Positions 22,907 through 32,571 of a stretch of DNA of 64,000 nt are shown here, one piece after another. The stretch is taken from contig CAWIHZ010000009.1 in the NCBI GenBank assembly GCA_963835955.1, positions 13,313 to 77,312 of the forward strand, written 5' to 3'. A program made the position numbers and the translations under genes. The stretch comes from Roseiarcus sp963835955. GTDB lineage: Bacteria; Pseudomonadota; Alphaproteobacteria; Rhizobiales; Beijerinckiaceae. Below the pieces are notes generated by a model, which had not been told where the DNA came from, searched no databases, and worked only from the letters and a program-made list of their open reading frames with translations. Within the stretch, counting starts at the first letter, position 1. Each line of letters begins with the position of its first letter.

Positions 22907-24179
22907 AGGCTACCAAGACATGGTGGTTCAGGACCTGAGCCTGCGCCCGCTGGTGACGCGCTATCGGCGCGAGCGGTGGGAAACGCCGGACGGCGAAACG
23001 ATCATCGCCGAACTCGATTCCGGGATTGTCGGAGGCTACGGCCCCAACCTGAATCGCTTGGTCTTGGCGCTGCACTTTGCCGGACAAATGACCTGCGAGC
23101 GGATGGTGGCGCTTCTCAAGGGGATGGGCGTGGCGATTTCGAAGCGGCAGGTGGTTCGCCTGCTGACGGTCAAGCTGGAGACGTTCCGCGCCGAGGATGC
23201 GGCGGTGTTGAAGGCGGGCTTGAGCGGCGCTTATGTCACGGTCGACGATACCGGGGCGCGCCACGCCGGCAAGAGCGGCTACACCACGCAGATCGGCTCT
23301 TCCCACTTCACGGCGTTTCGCACTGGACCCTCCAAGTCGCGCCTGGCGTTTCTGTCGCGGCTTTGCGGCGGAACGTCGCTCTATGTGATCAACGACGCCG
23401 CGCTCGCCTACATGAAAGGGCGCGATCTGTCGCAGATCGTGATCGACAAGTTGATCGCGCATCGGGCGCGCGTTTTTGCCTCCTCGAGCGACTGGGAGCG
23501 CCATCTGCGGGCGCTGGCCTTGAGCGAGACGAAAGTCTTGCCCGATCCCGTCTTGATCGCCAGCGAGGCGGCGCTGTGGGGCGCGATCCATCATCAGGGC
23601 TTGCTGCAGGACACGGTGATCGTCTCTGACGACGCCGGCCAGTTCCGCGTCGGCGCGCACGCTCTGTGCTGGGTTCACGCCGAACGGCTGGTCCACAAGC
23701 TCATTCCCGCCAACGACAAGCAGCGCAACGCCGTCGAGGTCGCCAAGCGGATGATCTGGTGGTTCTATCGTTGCTTGAAAGACGACAAGCTCTCCCCCAG
23801 CCCCGATCAGGCCGAACTCTTGCGCGCCCGCTTCGAGCGCATCTTCAAGCGCGCCCGAACCGGGTACGCCACGCTCGACAGCCTGCTCAAACGCCTCCAT
23901 CGCCACAAAGACGAACTGTTGCGCGTGCTCGAGCGGCCGGAAATCCCGCTCAACGCCAACGCCTCGGAAAACGACATCCGCGCCTTCGTCACCAAGCGAA
24001 AAATATCCGGCCGAACCGTAAGCGACCAAGGCCGCGACGCCCGCGACATCATGCTCGGTCTGGCCAAAACCTGCATGAAATTGAAATTGTCGTTCTACGA
24101 CTTCATCGGCGACCGACTGGGAATCCCAGGCCCCAAAATCCCACACCTCGCAAACCTCGTCAGGCCCGCCCCCGCTTGA
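22797..24179 (+). CDS. IS66-like transposase, catalytic frame (copy 1)
   Basis: About 445 meaningful residues from near VELDKLTIGATVVV. Candidate catalytic residues are the Asp pair in YVTVDDTGARHAGK, the Asp in VIVSDDAGQFRVG, and the Glu in NANASENDIRAFV, the same spacing as in IS66 transposases (DDT ... D ... AER). The annotated ATG at 22797 is probably not the native start, since the N-terminal domain is in the other frame. The end at 24179 lies 37 bp from the right inverted repeat. Confidence 0.75.
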   Translation: MRRAGVRRGGAAVELDKLTIGATVVVRAKAPAGSRHKGYQDMVVQDLSLRPLVTRYRRERWETPDGETIIAELDSGIVGGYGPNLNRLVLALHFAGQMTCERMVALLKGMGVAISKRQVVRLLTVKLETFRAEDAAVLKAGLSGAYVTVDDTGARHAGKSGYTTQIGSSHFTAFRTGPSKSRLAFLSRLCGGTSLYVINDAALAYMKGRDLSQIVIDKLIAHRARVFASSSDWERHLRALALSETKVLPDPVLIASEAALWGAIHHQGLLQDTVIVSDDAGQFRVGAHALCWVHAERLVHKLIPANDKQRNAVEVAKRMIWWFYRCLKDDKLSPSPDQAELLRARFERIFKRARTGYATLDSLLKRLHRHKDELLRVLERPEIPLNANASENDIRAFVTKRKISGRTVSDQGRDARDIMLGLAKTCMKLKLSFYDFIGDRLGIPGPKIPHLANLVRPAPA

Positions 24180-24216
24180 GCCAACCCAAGCTTGCCCGGA
24201 AATCTGCCCCGGTTAC

Positions 24217-24495
24217 ACAACCGCCCGCCCGCTCGCCCCTCCCGGCCTTGCGGGGAAGAATGGGCGACCGGTCGGCCGCCGGCGCCCATCGAGAAACGGA
24301 GTTGTAGAGTCGAGGAAGGGCGCGGAGCTTGAGGCTTGGCCAATCGCTCCGTTTCCCTTCCGCGCTCGTCAAACCGGACGTGCAGATTTATGTTCGTCGG
24401 CGTCGCTGCGAACGGCGAAGGGGGGCGCAATCCACCACCCCGTCGCCGCATTTCGTCAATCTGACCTCGCGCCCGCCATCGCCAGGCCCCCCTTC
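24217..24495. other. Gap between IS66 copy 1 and the HugZ-like gene
   Basis: About 280 bp. I see no gene. An 8-bp inverted repeat (GAAACGGA near 24294, TCCGTTTC near 24346) encloses about 45 bp, but its loop is too long to call a terminator. Confidence 0.5.
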
Positions 24496-25224
24496 TCAGC
24501 CCGCGGCCAGCAACTCCTCGAGCCTCTGGCGCCAGGTCCCCGCGTCCCGGGCCGGAAGGGGGAACTGGGCCCGCGCCGCGCGGCCGCCAGAGGCGAGATC
24601 CAGACCTTCGGCGTCGAGGCCGATCGCGCGCCACTTGCGGCCCCGAAGAATGATTCCCGCCAGTCGCGCGGTCACGGCGGCCCCGCGGGCGTTGATTTCA
24701 TCGATGAGGCGCGGTTCCGCCGCGGCGAGCTCGGCCTCGCCCTCCCTTGAGGCGAGTATGTCGGCGGGGGTCAGCGCATTGGCGCGGCCGAAGCCGCCGT
24801 TGAAATGGACACTCTCGATCTTCAGCCGGAAGTGGGCGAAATCGGCGAAATTGACGTAAAGCGCGGCCTTGGGATTTCGCTGCAGATACCGCTCCCGCGC
24901 CCGCGGCTCGGCGCATGGCTCGATCCGACCGCTGAGGGTCAAGCGCGGGCGGTTGAGGGGATCACCCCGCCCGCGCTGTTCCGACAGCAGCAACGAGACG
25001 CGAGGGTCTTGCGCAATATTTCTCGTGTGGCGGGAGAGCGTCGACATCAAGAACAGCGGGGCGCCATCGAAGTCGCTCGCGACTCCGACCAGGGTGGTCA
25101 GCGGCGCTCCGCCATTGGGCTCGAGTGTCGCCAGGGCCGCAGCGCGCGCGAGCCGCATCAGCTGCTTGCCGGCAGCGACGGCCTGATCGTCGGCAATCGA
25201 CAGATCGGCGAGAGTTTTAGCCAT
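24496..25224 (-). CDS. HugZ-like / pyridoxamine-phosphate-oxidase-fold protein
   Basis: 242 residues. The N-terminal two-thirds is a split-barrel flavin/haem-binding fold of the pyridoxamine 5'-phosphate oxidase superfamily (AALATLEPNGGAPLTTLVGV ... PLFLMSTLSRHTRNIAQDPR ... RLTLSGRIEP), and the end resembles the DUF2470-type domain of haem-utilisation proteins (LIDEINARGAAVTARLAGI). Such proteins bind or degrade haem, or reduce flavin-dependent substrates. No haem-transport genes are near. Cytoplasmic by sequence. The family call is good, the precise activity is open. Confidence 0.8.
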   Translation of the reverse strand: MAKTLADLSIADDQAVAAGKQLMRLARAAALATLEPNGGAPLTTLVGVASDFDGAPLFLMSTLSRHTRNIAQDPRVSLLLSEQRGRGDPLNRPRLTLSGRIEPCAEPRARERYLQRNPKAALYVNFADFAHFRLKIESVHFNGGFGRANALTPADILASREGEAELAAAEPRLIDEINARGAAVTARLAGIILRGRKWRAIGLDAEGLDLASGGRAARAQFPLPARDAGTWRQRLEELLAAG

Positions 25225-25345
25225 GGCGAACTCCGGCTAGCGACCTTGCGCGGCTCTAGACAAATCCGGCGGGCGTTGGCCCCGTTGAGCCCTCTTCGCC
25301 GGACGATTCCTTCCTCATTAGCCGCCGAAAGCGCTTGGCTTGCCC

Positions 25346-26114
25346 CTACGCCCTCGTCGGCGACAGGAACGCCTCGAAGGCCGCGCGCGCTTCGCCGGAA
25401 GCGAGTGCGGCGCCGAAGGCTTCGATCTCTTCCGTCATCCTGGCCTTCAGCGCCGCCGGGTCGCCGCGCATGAGGCGGCGGGCGGCCATCAGCGCCGAGC
25501 TCGGCTTGGCGGCGAGCGACTTGCGCCTTCGTCATCGCGTGCGCCAAGAGGTCCGCCGCGGGCAGCACTTCGTTGACGAGGCCGAGCGCATGCGCCCTTG
25601 TCGCGTCGAACGGCTCCGCCAGCAGCAGGAATTCCGCGGCAATGGCGCGTCCGAAACGCTGCGGGGCCAGCAGCGAGGAGCCGGCTTCCGGCACCAAGCC
25701 GAGGTTGACGAACGGCATTTGAAAGCGCGCGCTCGGCGCGGCGTAGACGAGATCGCAGTGAAAGCAAAGCGTGGTTCCGATGCCGACCGCATTGCCCTCG
25801 ATGGCGGCGATCAGCGGCTTTTCGAACACGGCGAGCCGGCTGACGAACCGCCAGCCCGGCGAGCCGCGCGGGTCGCGCGCGCCGGCGGCAGCGATCGCGG
25901 CGGCGAGAAAGTCGCCGATGTCGTTGCCGGCGGTGAAGACGCCGCCCTTGCCGCTGAGAAGAAGTGCGCACACGCTCTCGTCGCGCTCGGCCTCGTCGAA
26001 GGTCAAGATCAGCGCCTCGTACATCGCGCTGGTGATCGCGTTCCTTTTCTCCGGCCTGGCGAACGCCGCAGACATCACCGCGCCGTCGCGGCTAACCTCA
26101 ATTCCGTCGCTCAT
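25346..26114 (-). pseudogene. Enoyl-CoA hydratase/isomerase family protein, one frameshift
   Basis: Crotonase fold. KRNAITSAMYEAL, the oxyanion-hole segments FTAGNDIGDF and IEGNAVGIGTTL, and the acidic region NLGLVPEAGSSLL are present in the first 190 residues. Around 25515-25525 the frame breaks after MTKAQ. The family C-terminus (SLAAKPSSALMAARRLMRGD ... AFEAFLSPTRA) continues in the adjacent frame to the stop at 25346-25348. Removing one A from 'gcgcaagtcg' restores it, so this may be a sequencing error. The start overlaps the stop of the acyl-CoA dehydrogenase gene (ATGA), pointing to one operon for fatty-acyl-CoA oxidation. Confidence 0.82.
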
Positions 26115-27901
26115 GCGCTATCCGCCAGGACTGTCTCATAAGGTTGCAGCGCCGCCGCGCCGGATGCAATCGATGCGCTGAGTCCCGGCGCCGCGGTCGT
26201 GAGTTTCTCGGCGAAGAAGCGCGCGAGGCCGACGCGCGCCCGCTGGCCTTGATCGCCGGCCGCGGCGAGCGCTTGCGCCGCGAGCCCGGCCTTGGCGAGG
26301 CACGCGCCGCCCAGAGTCAGCCCGAACAGGCGAAGATAGGGCGAGGCGCCGGCGAGCGCCGACTGCGGATCGCTCTTAAGCCACCTGAGCATCGCGCCCG
26401 TCGCGTCTTCAAGCGCCCGCGTCGCCTCGGCAAGCCGCGCGGACGCGGCGCCGAATTCCGCCCCGCCGTGCGCGGCGACGTCCTTCACGATCTGGCGAAT
26501 GCCGGCGATCTCGGCTCTGACCGTTGCTCCGCCTTCGAGCGCGAGCTTGCGCTGCACGAGGTCGATCGCCTGCACGCCGTTGGCGCCTTCGTAGATTGAG
26601 GCGATGCGCGAATCGCGCATGTGCTGCGCGGCGCCGGTCTCCTCGATGAAGCCCATGCCGCCATGGACCTGCACCCCGAGCGTCGCCGCCTCGTCGCCGG
26701 CGTCGCTCGAAAACGCCTTGGCGATCGGCGTCAGCAACGCGGCGCGGTTGGCGCCTGCTTCCCGCTCCTCCTCGCTGCGTCCGTGGCCGGCGAGATCGAG
26801 CGCCGCGGCGGTCAAATGGCAGATGCCGCGCGCCGCCTGCACGCTCGCCTTCATCGTCATCAGCATGCGCTGCACGTCCGGGTGCTCGATGATCGGCGCC
26901 ATCGCGTCGCCGCCCCTGAGGCCCCGCCCCTGACGGCGGTCGCGGGCGAAGGCGAGCGCCTGCTGATAGGCGCGCTCGCCGACGGCGACCCCTTGCGTCC
27001 CGACGGCGAGGCGGGCCGCGTTCATCATCACGAACATGGCTGCAAGACCGCGATTCTCCTCGCCGATCAGCCAGGCCTTGGCGCCGCCACTGTCGCCGTA
27101 GACCATGACGCAGGTCGGAGAAGCGTGAATGCCGAGCTTATGCTCGATGCTGGCGCAGCGCAGGTCGTTGCGCTCGCCCGGCGAGCCGTCCGGCCTGACG
27201 AGATATTTCGGCGCCAGGAACAGCGACAGGCCGCGCGTTCCGGCGGGCGCCCCCGGCAGCCTCGCGAGCACGAGATGGACAATGTTCTCGGCCATGTCAT
27301 GCTCGCCATAGGTGATGAAGATCTTCTGCCCGAAAAGCCGGTAGGTTCCGTCCTGAGCGCGTTCGGCGCGGGTCTTGACCGCATTGAGGTCAGAACCGGC
27401 ATGCGGCTCGGTCAGGTTCATCGTGCCGGTCCAGCGCCCGGCAATCATCGGCGCCAGATACGTATCGAGCAGCTCGCGCGAGCCGAAAGCCTTCAGCGCG
27501 CTCGCTGCGCCTTCGGTCAAGAGCGGGCAGAGCGCGAACGCCATCGAGGCGCCGTTCCAGATTTCGGTGCAGGCGGTATTGACGAGATGCGGCAGCCCCA
27601 TGCCGCCGAATTCCGCCGGCGCCGAGACGCCGCCCCAGCCGGCCTCCGCCCAGCGGCGATAGACGTCGCCGAAGCCTGCGGGCATGGCGACGACGCCGTT
27701 CTCGTAGTGTGCGCCGGCAATGTCGCCTGGGCGATTGAGGGGGGCGATCTCGTCGGTGGCGAACCGTCCGGCCTCGGTGACGACGGAGGCGACGGTGTCC
27801 CAGTCGAGGTCGCCGTGCAGCCCGGACCGAATCGCATCGTCGAGGCCGGCGACGGCCTTGAGCGAGAACAGAATGTCGGCGACTGGCGAACGATAGGGCA
27901 T
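26111..27901 (-). CDS. Acyl-CoA dehydrogenase (DmdC-like long form)
   Basis: 596 residues from the ATG at 27899-27901 (MPYRSPVADILFSLKAVAGL). That opening is typical of the long acyl-CoA dehydrogenases that include 3-methylmercaptopropionyl-CoA dehydrogenase DmdC. Motifs: MNLTEPHAGSDLNAVKTRAE (FAD/substrate region), IFITYGEHDM, LGIHASPTCVM and the conserved QVHGGMGFIEETGAAQHMRD with IASIYEGANGVQAID. A C-terminal four-helix extension is present. The actual acyl-CoA substrate is unknown. Coupled by a 4-bp overlap to the enoyl-CoA hydratase gene downstream. Confidence 0.92.
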   Translation of the reverse strand: MPYRSPVADILFSLKAVAGLDDAIRSGLHGDLDWDTVASVVTEAGRFATDEIAPLNRPGDIAGAHYENGVVAMPAGFGDVYRRWAEAGWGGVSAPAEFGGMGLPHLVNTACTEIWNGASMAFALCPLLTEGAASALKAFGSRELLDTYLAPMIAGRWTGTMNLTEPHAGSDLNAVKTRAERAQDGTYRLFGQKIFITYGEHDMAENIVHLVLARLPGAPAGTRGLSLFLAPKYLVRPDGSPGERNDLRCASIEHKLGIHASPTCVMVYGDSGGAKAWLIGEENRGLAAMFVMMNAARLAVGTQGVAVGERAYQQALAFARDRRQGRGLRGGDAMAPIIEHPDVQRMLMTMKASVQAARGICHLTAAALDLAGHGRSEEEREAGANRAALLTPIAKAFSSDAGDEAATLGVQVHGGMGFIEETGAAQHMRDSRIASIYEGANGVQAIDLVQRKLALEGGATVRAEIAGIRQIVKDVAAHGGAEFGAASARLAEATRALEDATGAMLRWLKSDPQSALAGASPYLRLFGLTLGGACLAKAGLAAQALAAAGDQGQRARVGLARFFAEKLTTAAPGLSASIASGAAALQPYETVLADSA

Positions 27902-27995
27902 CGCGGCTCCCGAGCGCCCCGCCTCGTTGCTCAGGCGGCGCGGAAACAGTCTAGATAGGGACGCTGAAGCGCGCAATGCGCGAAAAGGAGATCCG

Positions 27996-28976
27996 ATGGC
28001 GCCGCGACTCCGGAACACCCGCCTGGCGCCGGTGAACGCCGAGGCGATCGCCGCCGCCGCGTCATGCCTGCGGGCGGGCGGCCTCGTCGCCATCCCGACC
28101 GAGACTGTCTATGGCCTCGCGGCGGACGCGACTTCCGACGCGGCGGTTGCGGAGGTCTACGCCGCCAAGGGACGCCCGCCGTTCAATCCGCTGATCGCGC
28201 ATGTTCTCGACGTCGAGGCGGCGCACGAGCAGGCGACGTTCAATCGCGAAGCGGAGCGGCTGGCGCGCGCCTTCTGGCCCGGACCGCTCACGCTGGTCTT
28301 GCCTGTCGCGGCGACGTGCCGCGTCAGCCTGCTGGCGCGCGCGGGCTTGGAGACCGTGGCGCTTCGCGCGCCGTCGCACCCGACCGCCCGCGCGATCATT
28401 GAAGCGGCCGGCGTCCCGCTCGCGGCGCCTTCCGCCAACCGGTCGGGCCGTGTGAGCCCGACGACGGCCGCGCATGTGCTTGCCGATCTCGACCGCGCTA
28501 TCGACCTGATCGTCGACGCCGGCCCGTCTCGGCATGGACTCGAATCGACGATCGTCGGCTGCCTTGCCGATCGGCCGACGCTGCTGCGCCCAGGCGCAAT
28601 CCCGCAAGAGGCGATCGAGGCCGCGCTCGGGGAGCCGCTGGCCTCGTCCGCCGCGGTCGACGCGGCGCCGAACGCGCCGGGGCGGCTCAAGTCGCACTAC
28701 GCCCCGCGCGCCGAACTTCGACTCGAAGCCCGGGACGCGGCAGCCGACGACGCGGCCCTCGACTTCGCCGGCGCACTCTCGGGGAGCGCGGCGAAGCGCC
28801 GCCTCGATCTTTCGCCCGCGGGCGACCTGATCGAAGCCGCCGCGAACCTGTTTTCCTATCTGAGGGCCTTGGACCAGACCAGAGCGCGGCGCATAGCAGT
28901 CGCGCCAATTCCGGAACGCGGGCTCGGCGCGGCGATCAACGACCGGCTGCGTCGCGCCGCCGCGCCGAGAGGGTAG
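27996..28976 (+). CDS. tsaC: L-threonylcarbamoyladenylate synthase, Sua5-type
   Basis: 326 residues. Makes threonylcarbamoyl-AMP from threonine, bicarbonate and ATP for the t6A modification of ANN-decoding tRNAs. The YrdC domain has GGLVAIPTETVYGLAADATS, the KGRPPFNPLIAHV signature, FWPGPLTLVLP and the PSANRSGRVSPT block. A C-terminal Sua5 domain follows a linker that includes PGRLKSHYAPRAEL. Start chosen at the ATG at 27996 behind AAAAGGAG. The frame is open further upstream, but without a ribosome site. Confidence 0.94.
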   Translation: MAPRLRNTRLAPVNAEAIAAAASCLRAGGLVAIPTETVYGLAADATSDAAVAEVYAAKGRPPFNPLIAHVLDVEAAHEQATFNREAERLARAFWPGPLTLVLPVAATCRVSLLARAGLETVALRAPSHPTARAIIEAAGVPLAAPSANRSGRVSPTTAAHVLADLDRAIDLIVDAGPSRHGLESTIVGCLADRPTLLRPGAIPQEAIEAALGEPLASSAAVDAAPNAPGRLKSHYAPRAELRLEARDAAADDAALDFAGALSGSAAKRRLDLSPAGDLIEAAANLFSYLRALDQTRARRIAVAPIPERGLGAAINDRLRRAAAPRG

Positions 28977-28979
28977 CTT

Positions 28980-29627
28980 TCAGGCGGCGAGCGCCACGCG
29001 ATACGTAGCCTCGGTCTTGGCCGCGACATCCTCAAGCGTCACCCCGGGAGCGAGTTCGATCAGCGCCATGCCGCGATACCCGTGCTTGTCGATGGTGAAG
29101 ACGCCGAGATCGGTGATGACGAGGTCGACGACCTTGGCCCCGGTCAGCGGCAGCGTGCAATGATGCAACAGCTTTGGTCCGTCCTTGGCCGCATGCTCCA
29201 TTACCACCACGATCCGCTTGACGCCTGCGACGAGGTCCATCGCTCCGCCCATCCCCTTGACCATCTTGCCGGGGATCATCCAGTTGGCGAGATCGCCCGC
29301 CTCCGAGACCTGCATCGCGCCGAGAATGGCGAGATCGATGTGACCCCCGCGAATCATCGCAAAGGACTCGGCGCTGGAAAAGAAGCTCGTTGAGGGCAGC
29401 TGGGTGACGGTCTGCTTGCCGGCGTTGATGAGGTCCGGGTCCTCCTCGCCCTCATACGGGAACGGGCCCATGCCGAGCATGCCGTTTTCGCTCTGCAATT
29501 GCACGCTGACGCCGGCGGGGATGTAGTTCGACACCAGCGTCGGAATGCCGATTCCGAGATTGACGTAAAAGCCGTCCTTGAACTCTTTGGCGGCGCGCGC
29601 AGCCATTTGGTCGCGAGTCCAAGGCAT
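28980..29627 (-). CDS. scoB: 3-oxoacid CoA-transferase subunit B
   Basis: 215 residues. Transfers CoA from succinyl-CoA to acetoacetate together with subunit A (ketone-body/PHB degradation). The catalytic Glu is in QSENGMLGMG, the standard site for class I CoA-transferases. Other family blocks are VNLGIGIPTLVSNYIP, GGHIDLAILGAMQVSE and ANWMIPGKMVKGMGGAMDL. 17 bp after scoA, same operon. Confidence 0.95.
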   Translation of the reverse strand: MPWTRDQMAARAAKEFKDGFYVNLGIGIPTLVSNYIPAGVSVQLQSENGMLGMGPFPYEGEEDPDLINAGKQTVTQLPSTSFFSSAESFAMIRGGHIDLAILGAMQVSEAGDLANWMIPGKMVKGMGGAMDLVAGVKRIVVVMEHAAKDGPKLLHHCTLPLTGAKVVDLVITDLGVFTIDKHGYRGMALIELAPGVTLEDVAAKTEATYRVALAA

Positions 29628-29644
29628 ATGATTCTCCCCAGAAT

Positions 29645-30352
29645 TCAGGTCGTAACGCGTTCGCGGGTCGTGCGCTGCTCGATGCGCTTTTCAGCGCCAG
29701 GCACGTGAACGATACGGTGAACGTAGATGCCGGGGGTGACGATGGCGTCGGGATCGATTTCGCCCGGCTCCACCAGATGCTCGACCTCGACGATCGTGAG
29801 TTTCACCGCGGTCGCCATCATCGGATTGAAGTTACGCGCGGTCTTCCGGTAGACGAGATTGCCTTCGGTGTCGCCCTTCCATGCGTGGATGAGGGCGATG
29901 TCGGCGGTGAGGCCGGTTTCCATGAGGAACGGCTCGTTGTCGAAGTCGCGGATCTCCTTGCCCTCGGCGACGATCGTGCCGACGCCCGTCCGGGTGAAGA
30001 AGGCGGGGATTCCGGCGCCGCCGGCGCGAATGCGTTCGGCAAGCGTCCCTTGCGGATTGAACTCGAGCTCCAGTTTGCCGGAAAGATAGAGATTGGCGAA
30101 GATCTTGTTCTCGCCGACGTAGCTCGAGATCATCTTCCTGATCTGGCCATCCTCAAGCATTAAGCCGAGGCCGATCCCGTCGACGTTGGCGTTGTTCGAA
30201 ATGACGGTCAGATCCCTGGCGCCCGTTCTATGCACTGCGTCGATCAGCGCCTCGGGGATGCCGCACAGTCCGAAGCCGCCCGCCATCAGCCTCATGCCGT
30301 CCTTGATCGATCCTGCGACAGCGTCGTCTGCGGTGGCGTAGACTTTTCTCAT
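29645..30352 (-). CDS. scoA: 3-oxoacid CoA-transferase subunit A
   Basis: 235 residues. The CoA-binding glycine loop is MAGGFGLCGIPEALIDA, followed by VISNNANVDGIGLG, QIRKMISSYVGENK and GGAGIPAFFTRTGVGT, all typical of the SCOT alpha subunit. Forms the transferase with scoB just downstream. With the nearby acyl-CoA dehydrogenase and hydratase genes it makes a neighbourhood for acyl-CoA catabolism. Confidence 0.95.
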   Translation of the reverse strand: MRKVYATADDAVAGSIKDGMRLMAGGFGLCGIPEALIDAVHRTGARDLTVISNNANVDGIGLGLMLEDGQIRKMISSYVGENKIFANLYLSGKLELEFNPQGTLAERIRAGGAGIPAFFTRTGVGTIVAEGKEIRDFDNEPFLMETGLTADIALIHAWKGDTEGNLVYRKTARNFNPMMATAVKLTIVEVEHLVEPGEIDPDAIVTPGIYVHRIVHVPGAEKRIEQRTTRERVTT

Positions 30353-30464
30353 GAGCGGAATCCAAGGGAAGTCGCAGCTTCCCTACCCGGCCCGCGCGCC
30401 CGCCGCAAGTGCCGAGCAATTTCCGCTTTCGACCGACAACTTCTTTGCGCAAATCGCGCGCCCC

Positions 30465-32571
30465 TCACCGCCCGTTGCGCTTCAACCCCCCACCCTCGGC
30501 GAGCCAAGCGGCGACGGTCATGCCCAGCAACAGGGCCAAGCCGAAGAAGCCCGACGCGAGCGAAGTCGAGCGGGAGCCGATCAGTTCGCTCGATCCCGTG
30601 CGCTTGATTCCGATGTAATCGCTCCCGCTGTAACTCGGCGACGGGTTCAGGGACACGACCCGGGGGACGACGATGGCGTCGCCGGGGCCCGCGGCGAGGC
30701 GGCGCGCTCCCCCGCCAGTCGCCTCCGCGATCGGGCGCAGCTTCTCCGTCGTCGAGACGACGTCCCGCATCTCGAGCGCGTTTTCAGGACCGACGTTGAC
30801 GAGCGCCACATGCGCGCCGTCCTGGGCGCGATAGAGGCCGAAGCGATCGACCTTCACATGCGCCCGGCTGAGGCCCGGCGCGACCGGCGTCAGAGTGAGT
30901 TTGGTCTTCGTTCCGTCCGGCGCGACAAGATCGGTCTCCCTCTCCTGGCCGCTCACGCTCTGGCGCTCCACCGTCACCTCGCGCCCCTTCGATCGCGCCC
31001 GCAGCGCTTCTTCCTCCAACTCCGGCTCCTTCATCAGCCAATGGGCGAGCCGGCGCAGGAGGTCAAGGTAGGGTCCGCCGCCATCGTAGTCCCGCGCCCA
31101 GAGCCACATCTGGTCGCTCAGCAGCAGGCCGACGCGCCCTTTGTCGACGCGCGAGAGCACGAGCAGGGGCTTGCCGTCCGGGCCGTTCATCAACGTCTCG
31201 CCGCCTGTCGTCTTCGCGCCGATGACTCGGAACCACCGGCCCCAGGCCGGCTCGCCGTTATCGCCGTCGAACCCCGCGAGGCCGCGCGTCACCGGATGGC
31301 GCAGGCCCTCTTCGGACACCTTGGCCCGAAAGGGGGTCTCGACGTCTTCCCCGGTCGGCTCCGCCGGCGTGATCGCGCCCAGCGGCGAATAATAGAGGCC
31401 GTCCGGGGTGGAGAATTCAGGCCCCTCGGACATCAGCAGCGCGCCGCCCTCACGCACATAATTGGCGATGTTTTGCAGATAGACGTCGGGCAGGATCGAC
31501 TGCTGCGCGTAGCGGTCGAAAATGATGAGGTCGAAGTTCTTGATCCTGCGGCCAAACAGGTCTGCGACCGGAAAGGCGATCAGCGACAATTCGTTGATCG
31601 GCGTGCCGTCGCCGCCCTTTTCCGGCGGGCGCAAGATGGTGAAATGGACCAGATCCACGTTGGCGTCCGACTTCAGCAGATTGCGCCACATTCGCTCGCC
31701 CGGATGAGGCTTGCCGGAGACAAGCAGCACCCGCAGCTTGTCGCGCACGCCCTCGATGTTGACGACCGCGCGATTGCTGTCGGTCGCCAGTTCGTCCGCG
31801 ACCGGGGCGACTTCCAATTCGACCACATTCGGGCCGGCGTGCTCGATCGGCACCTTGACGTCGATCCGTTCGCCGACCTTTCCTTCGATATTGGCGATGG
31901 TCTCGCCGTCGCGGCGCACGGCGAGTTCTCACCGGTTCGCCGCGGTCTGCGCTGTCGAGCACCCGCGCCGAAATGATCTGATCCTTGCCGACGATGCCGT
32001 AGCGCGGCGCCTCGATCAGTTCGATGCGACGCTGCCGTTCGCCCCCATGGCCGGTGATCAGCGCGTGCAGAGGCGCGCTGAACCCGAGCGCGGCGACCGA
32101 AGCGGGAATGTCGTGCACGACCCCGTCCGTGATCAGGATCGCCCCGCCGACCCGCTCGGGCGGAGCGTCGGCGAGCGCGCCCCGCAGGGCGGCGAACAGC
32201 TTGGTGCCGTCGTCGTCCGATTCCGCCCGCGAGGTTTCGGTGACGCGCAGGTCGACGTCGCCAAGCGCCTTCAGGCGCTCCACCAGCACGTCGCGGGCCC
32301 GATCGGTCTGTTGTGGGCGCTCGCCGATGTCCTGACTGCCCGAACGGTCGACGACGACGGCGACGATATCCTTGAGCGGGCGACGGTTCTCCTGCACGAG
32401 GTTCGGGTCGCACAGCCCCAGGAGCAGCAGCGCGAAGGCCAACGTCCGCAGCCACGCGCCGCGCGCGCCGCGCCAGAACAGAACGGCCGAGATTGCGAGC
32501 GCCAGCGCCGCGAGCGCGTAAATCGCGGGCAGCGGAATGAGAGGCGAAAAGGCGATCGACCAGACGCTCAA
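30465..32571 (-). pseudogene. Membrane-anchored VWA/glutamine-amidotransferase-like protein, one frameshift
   Basis: About 700 residues if read across a frameshift at 31920-31932. The N-terminal frame (TTG start at 32571, overlapping the previous gene's TGA) has two hydrophobic segments (residues 9-30 and 39-57) and a von Willebrand-like strand DIVAVVVDRSGSQDIGE. The second frame, ending at 30465, continues AVRRDGETIANIEGK, a class I amidotransferase-like fold (LRVLLVSGKPHPGERMWRNL ... DLIIFDRY ... NYVREGGALLMSEGP) and a C-terminal membrane helix (GFFGLALLLGMTVAAWLAEG). Deleting one A from 'gagaactcg' rejoins the frames. It may be a sequence error. Last gene of the MoxR operon. Confidence 0.8.

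Larger units (their letters stand above)
22472..24216 (+). mobile_element. IS66-like insertion element, copy 1
   Basis: 1.745 kb. The left end GTAACCGGGGCAGATTTCCG and the right end, read inward, are identical for 23 bp. Ends starting GTAA are typical of IS66. I see no obvious 8-bp direct repeat at the flanks. It carries two overlapping frames that together give one transposase. It sits 7 bp past tRNA-Ser. A second copy starts at 63063 and matches as far as the window goes. Confidence 0.8.

Noticed and set aside
22692..24146. A 484-codon frame on the minus strand antisense to the IS66-like transposase
   Set aside because: It is the mirror frame of the transposase in GC-rich DNA. Composition is Arg/Gln/His-rich and it has no motif.
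26621..27958. A 445-codon plus-strand frame opposite the acyl-CoA dehydrogenase
   Set aside because: Antisense shadow; the minus-strand product has all family motifs.
30351..31976. A 541-codon plus-strand frame opposite the amidotransferase-like gene
   Set aside because: Antisense shadow; no domain seen, Arg/Asp/His-rich as expected for reverse frames here.
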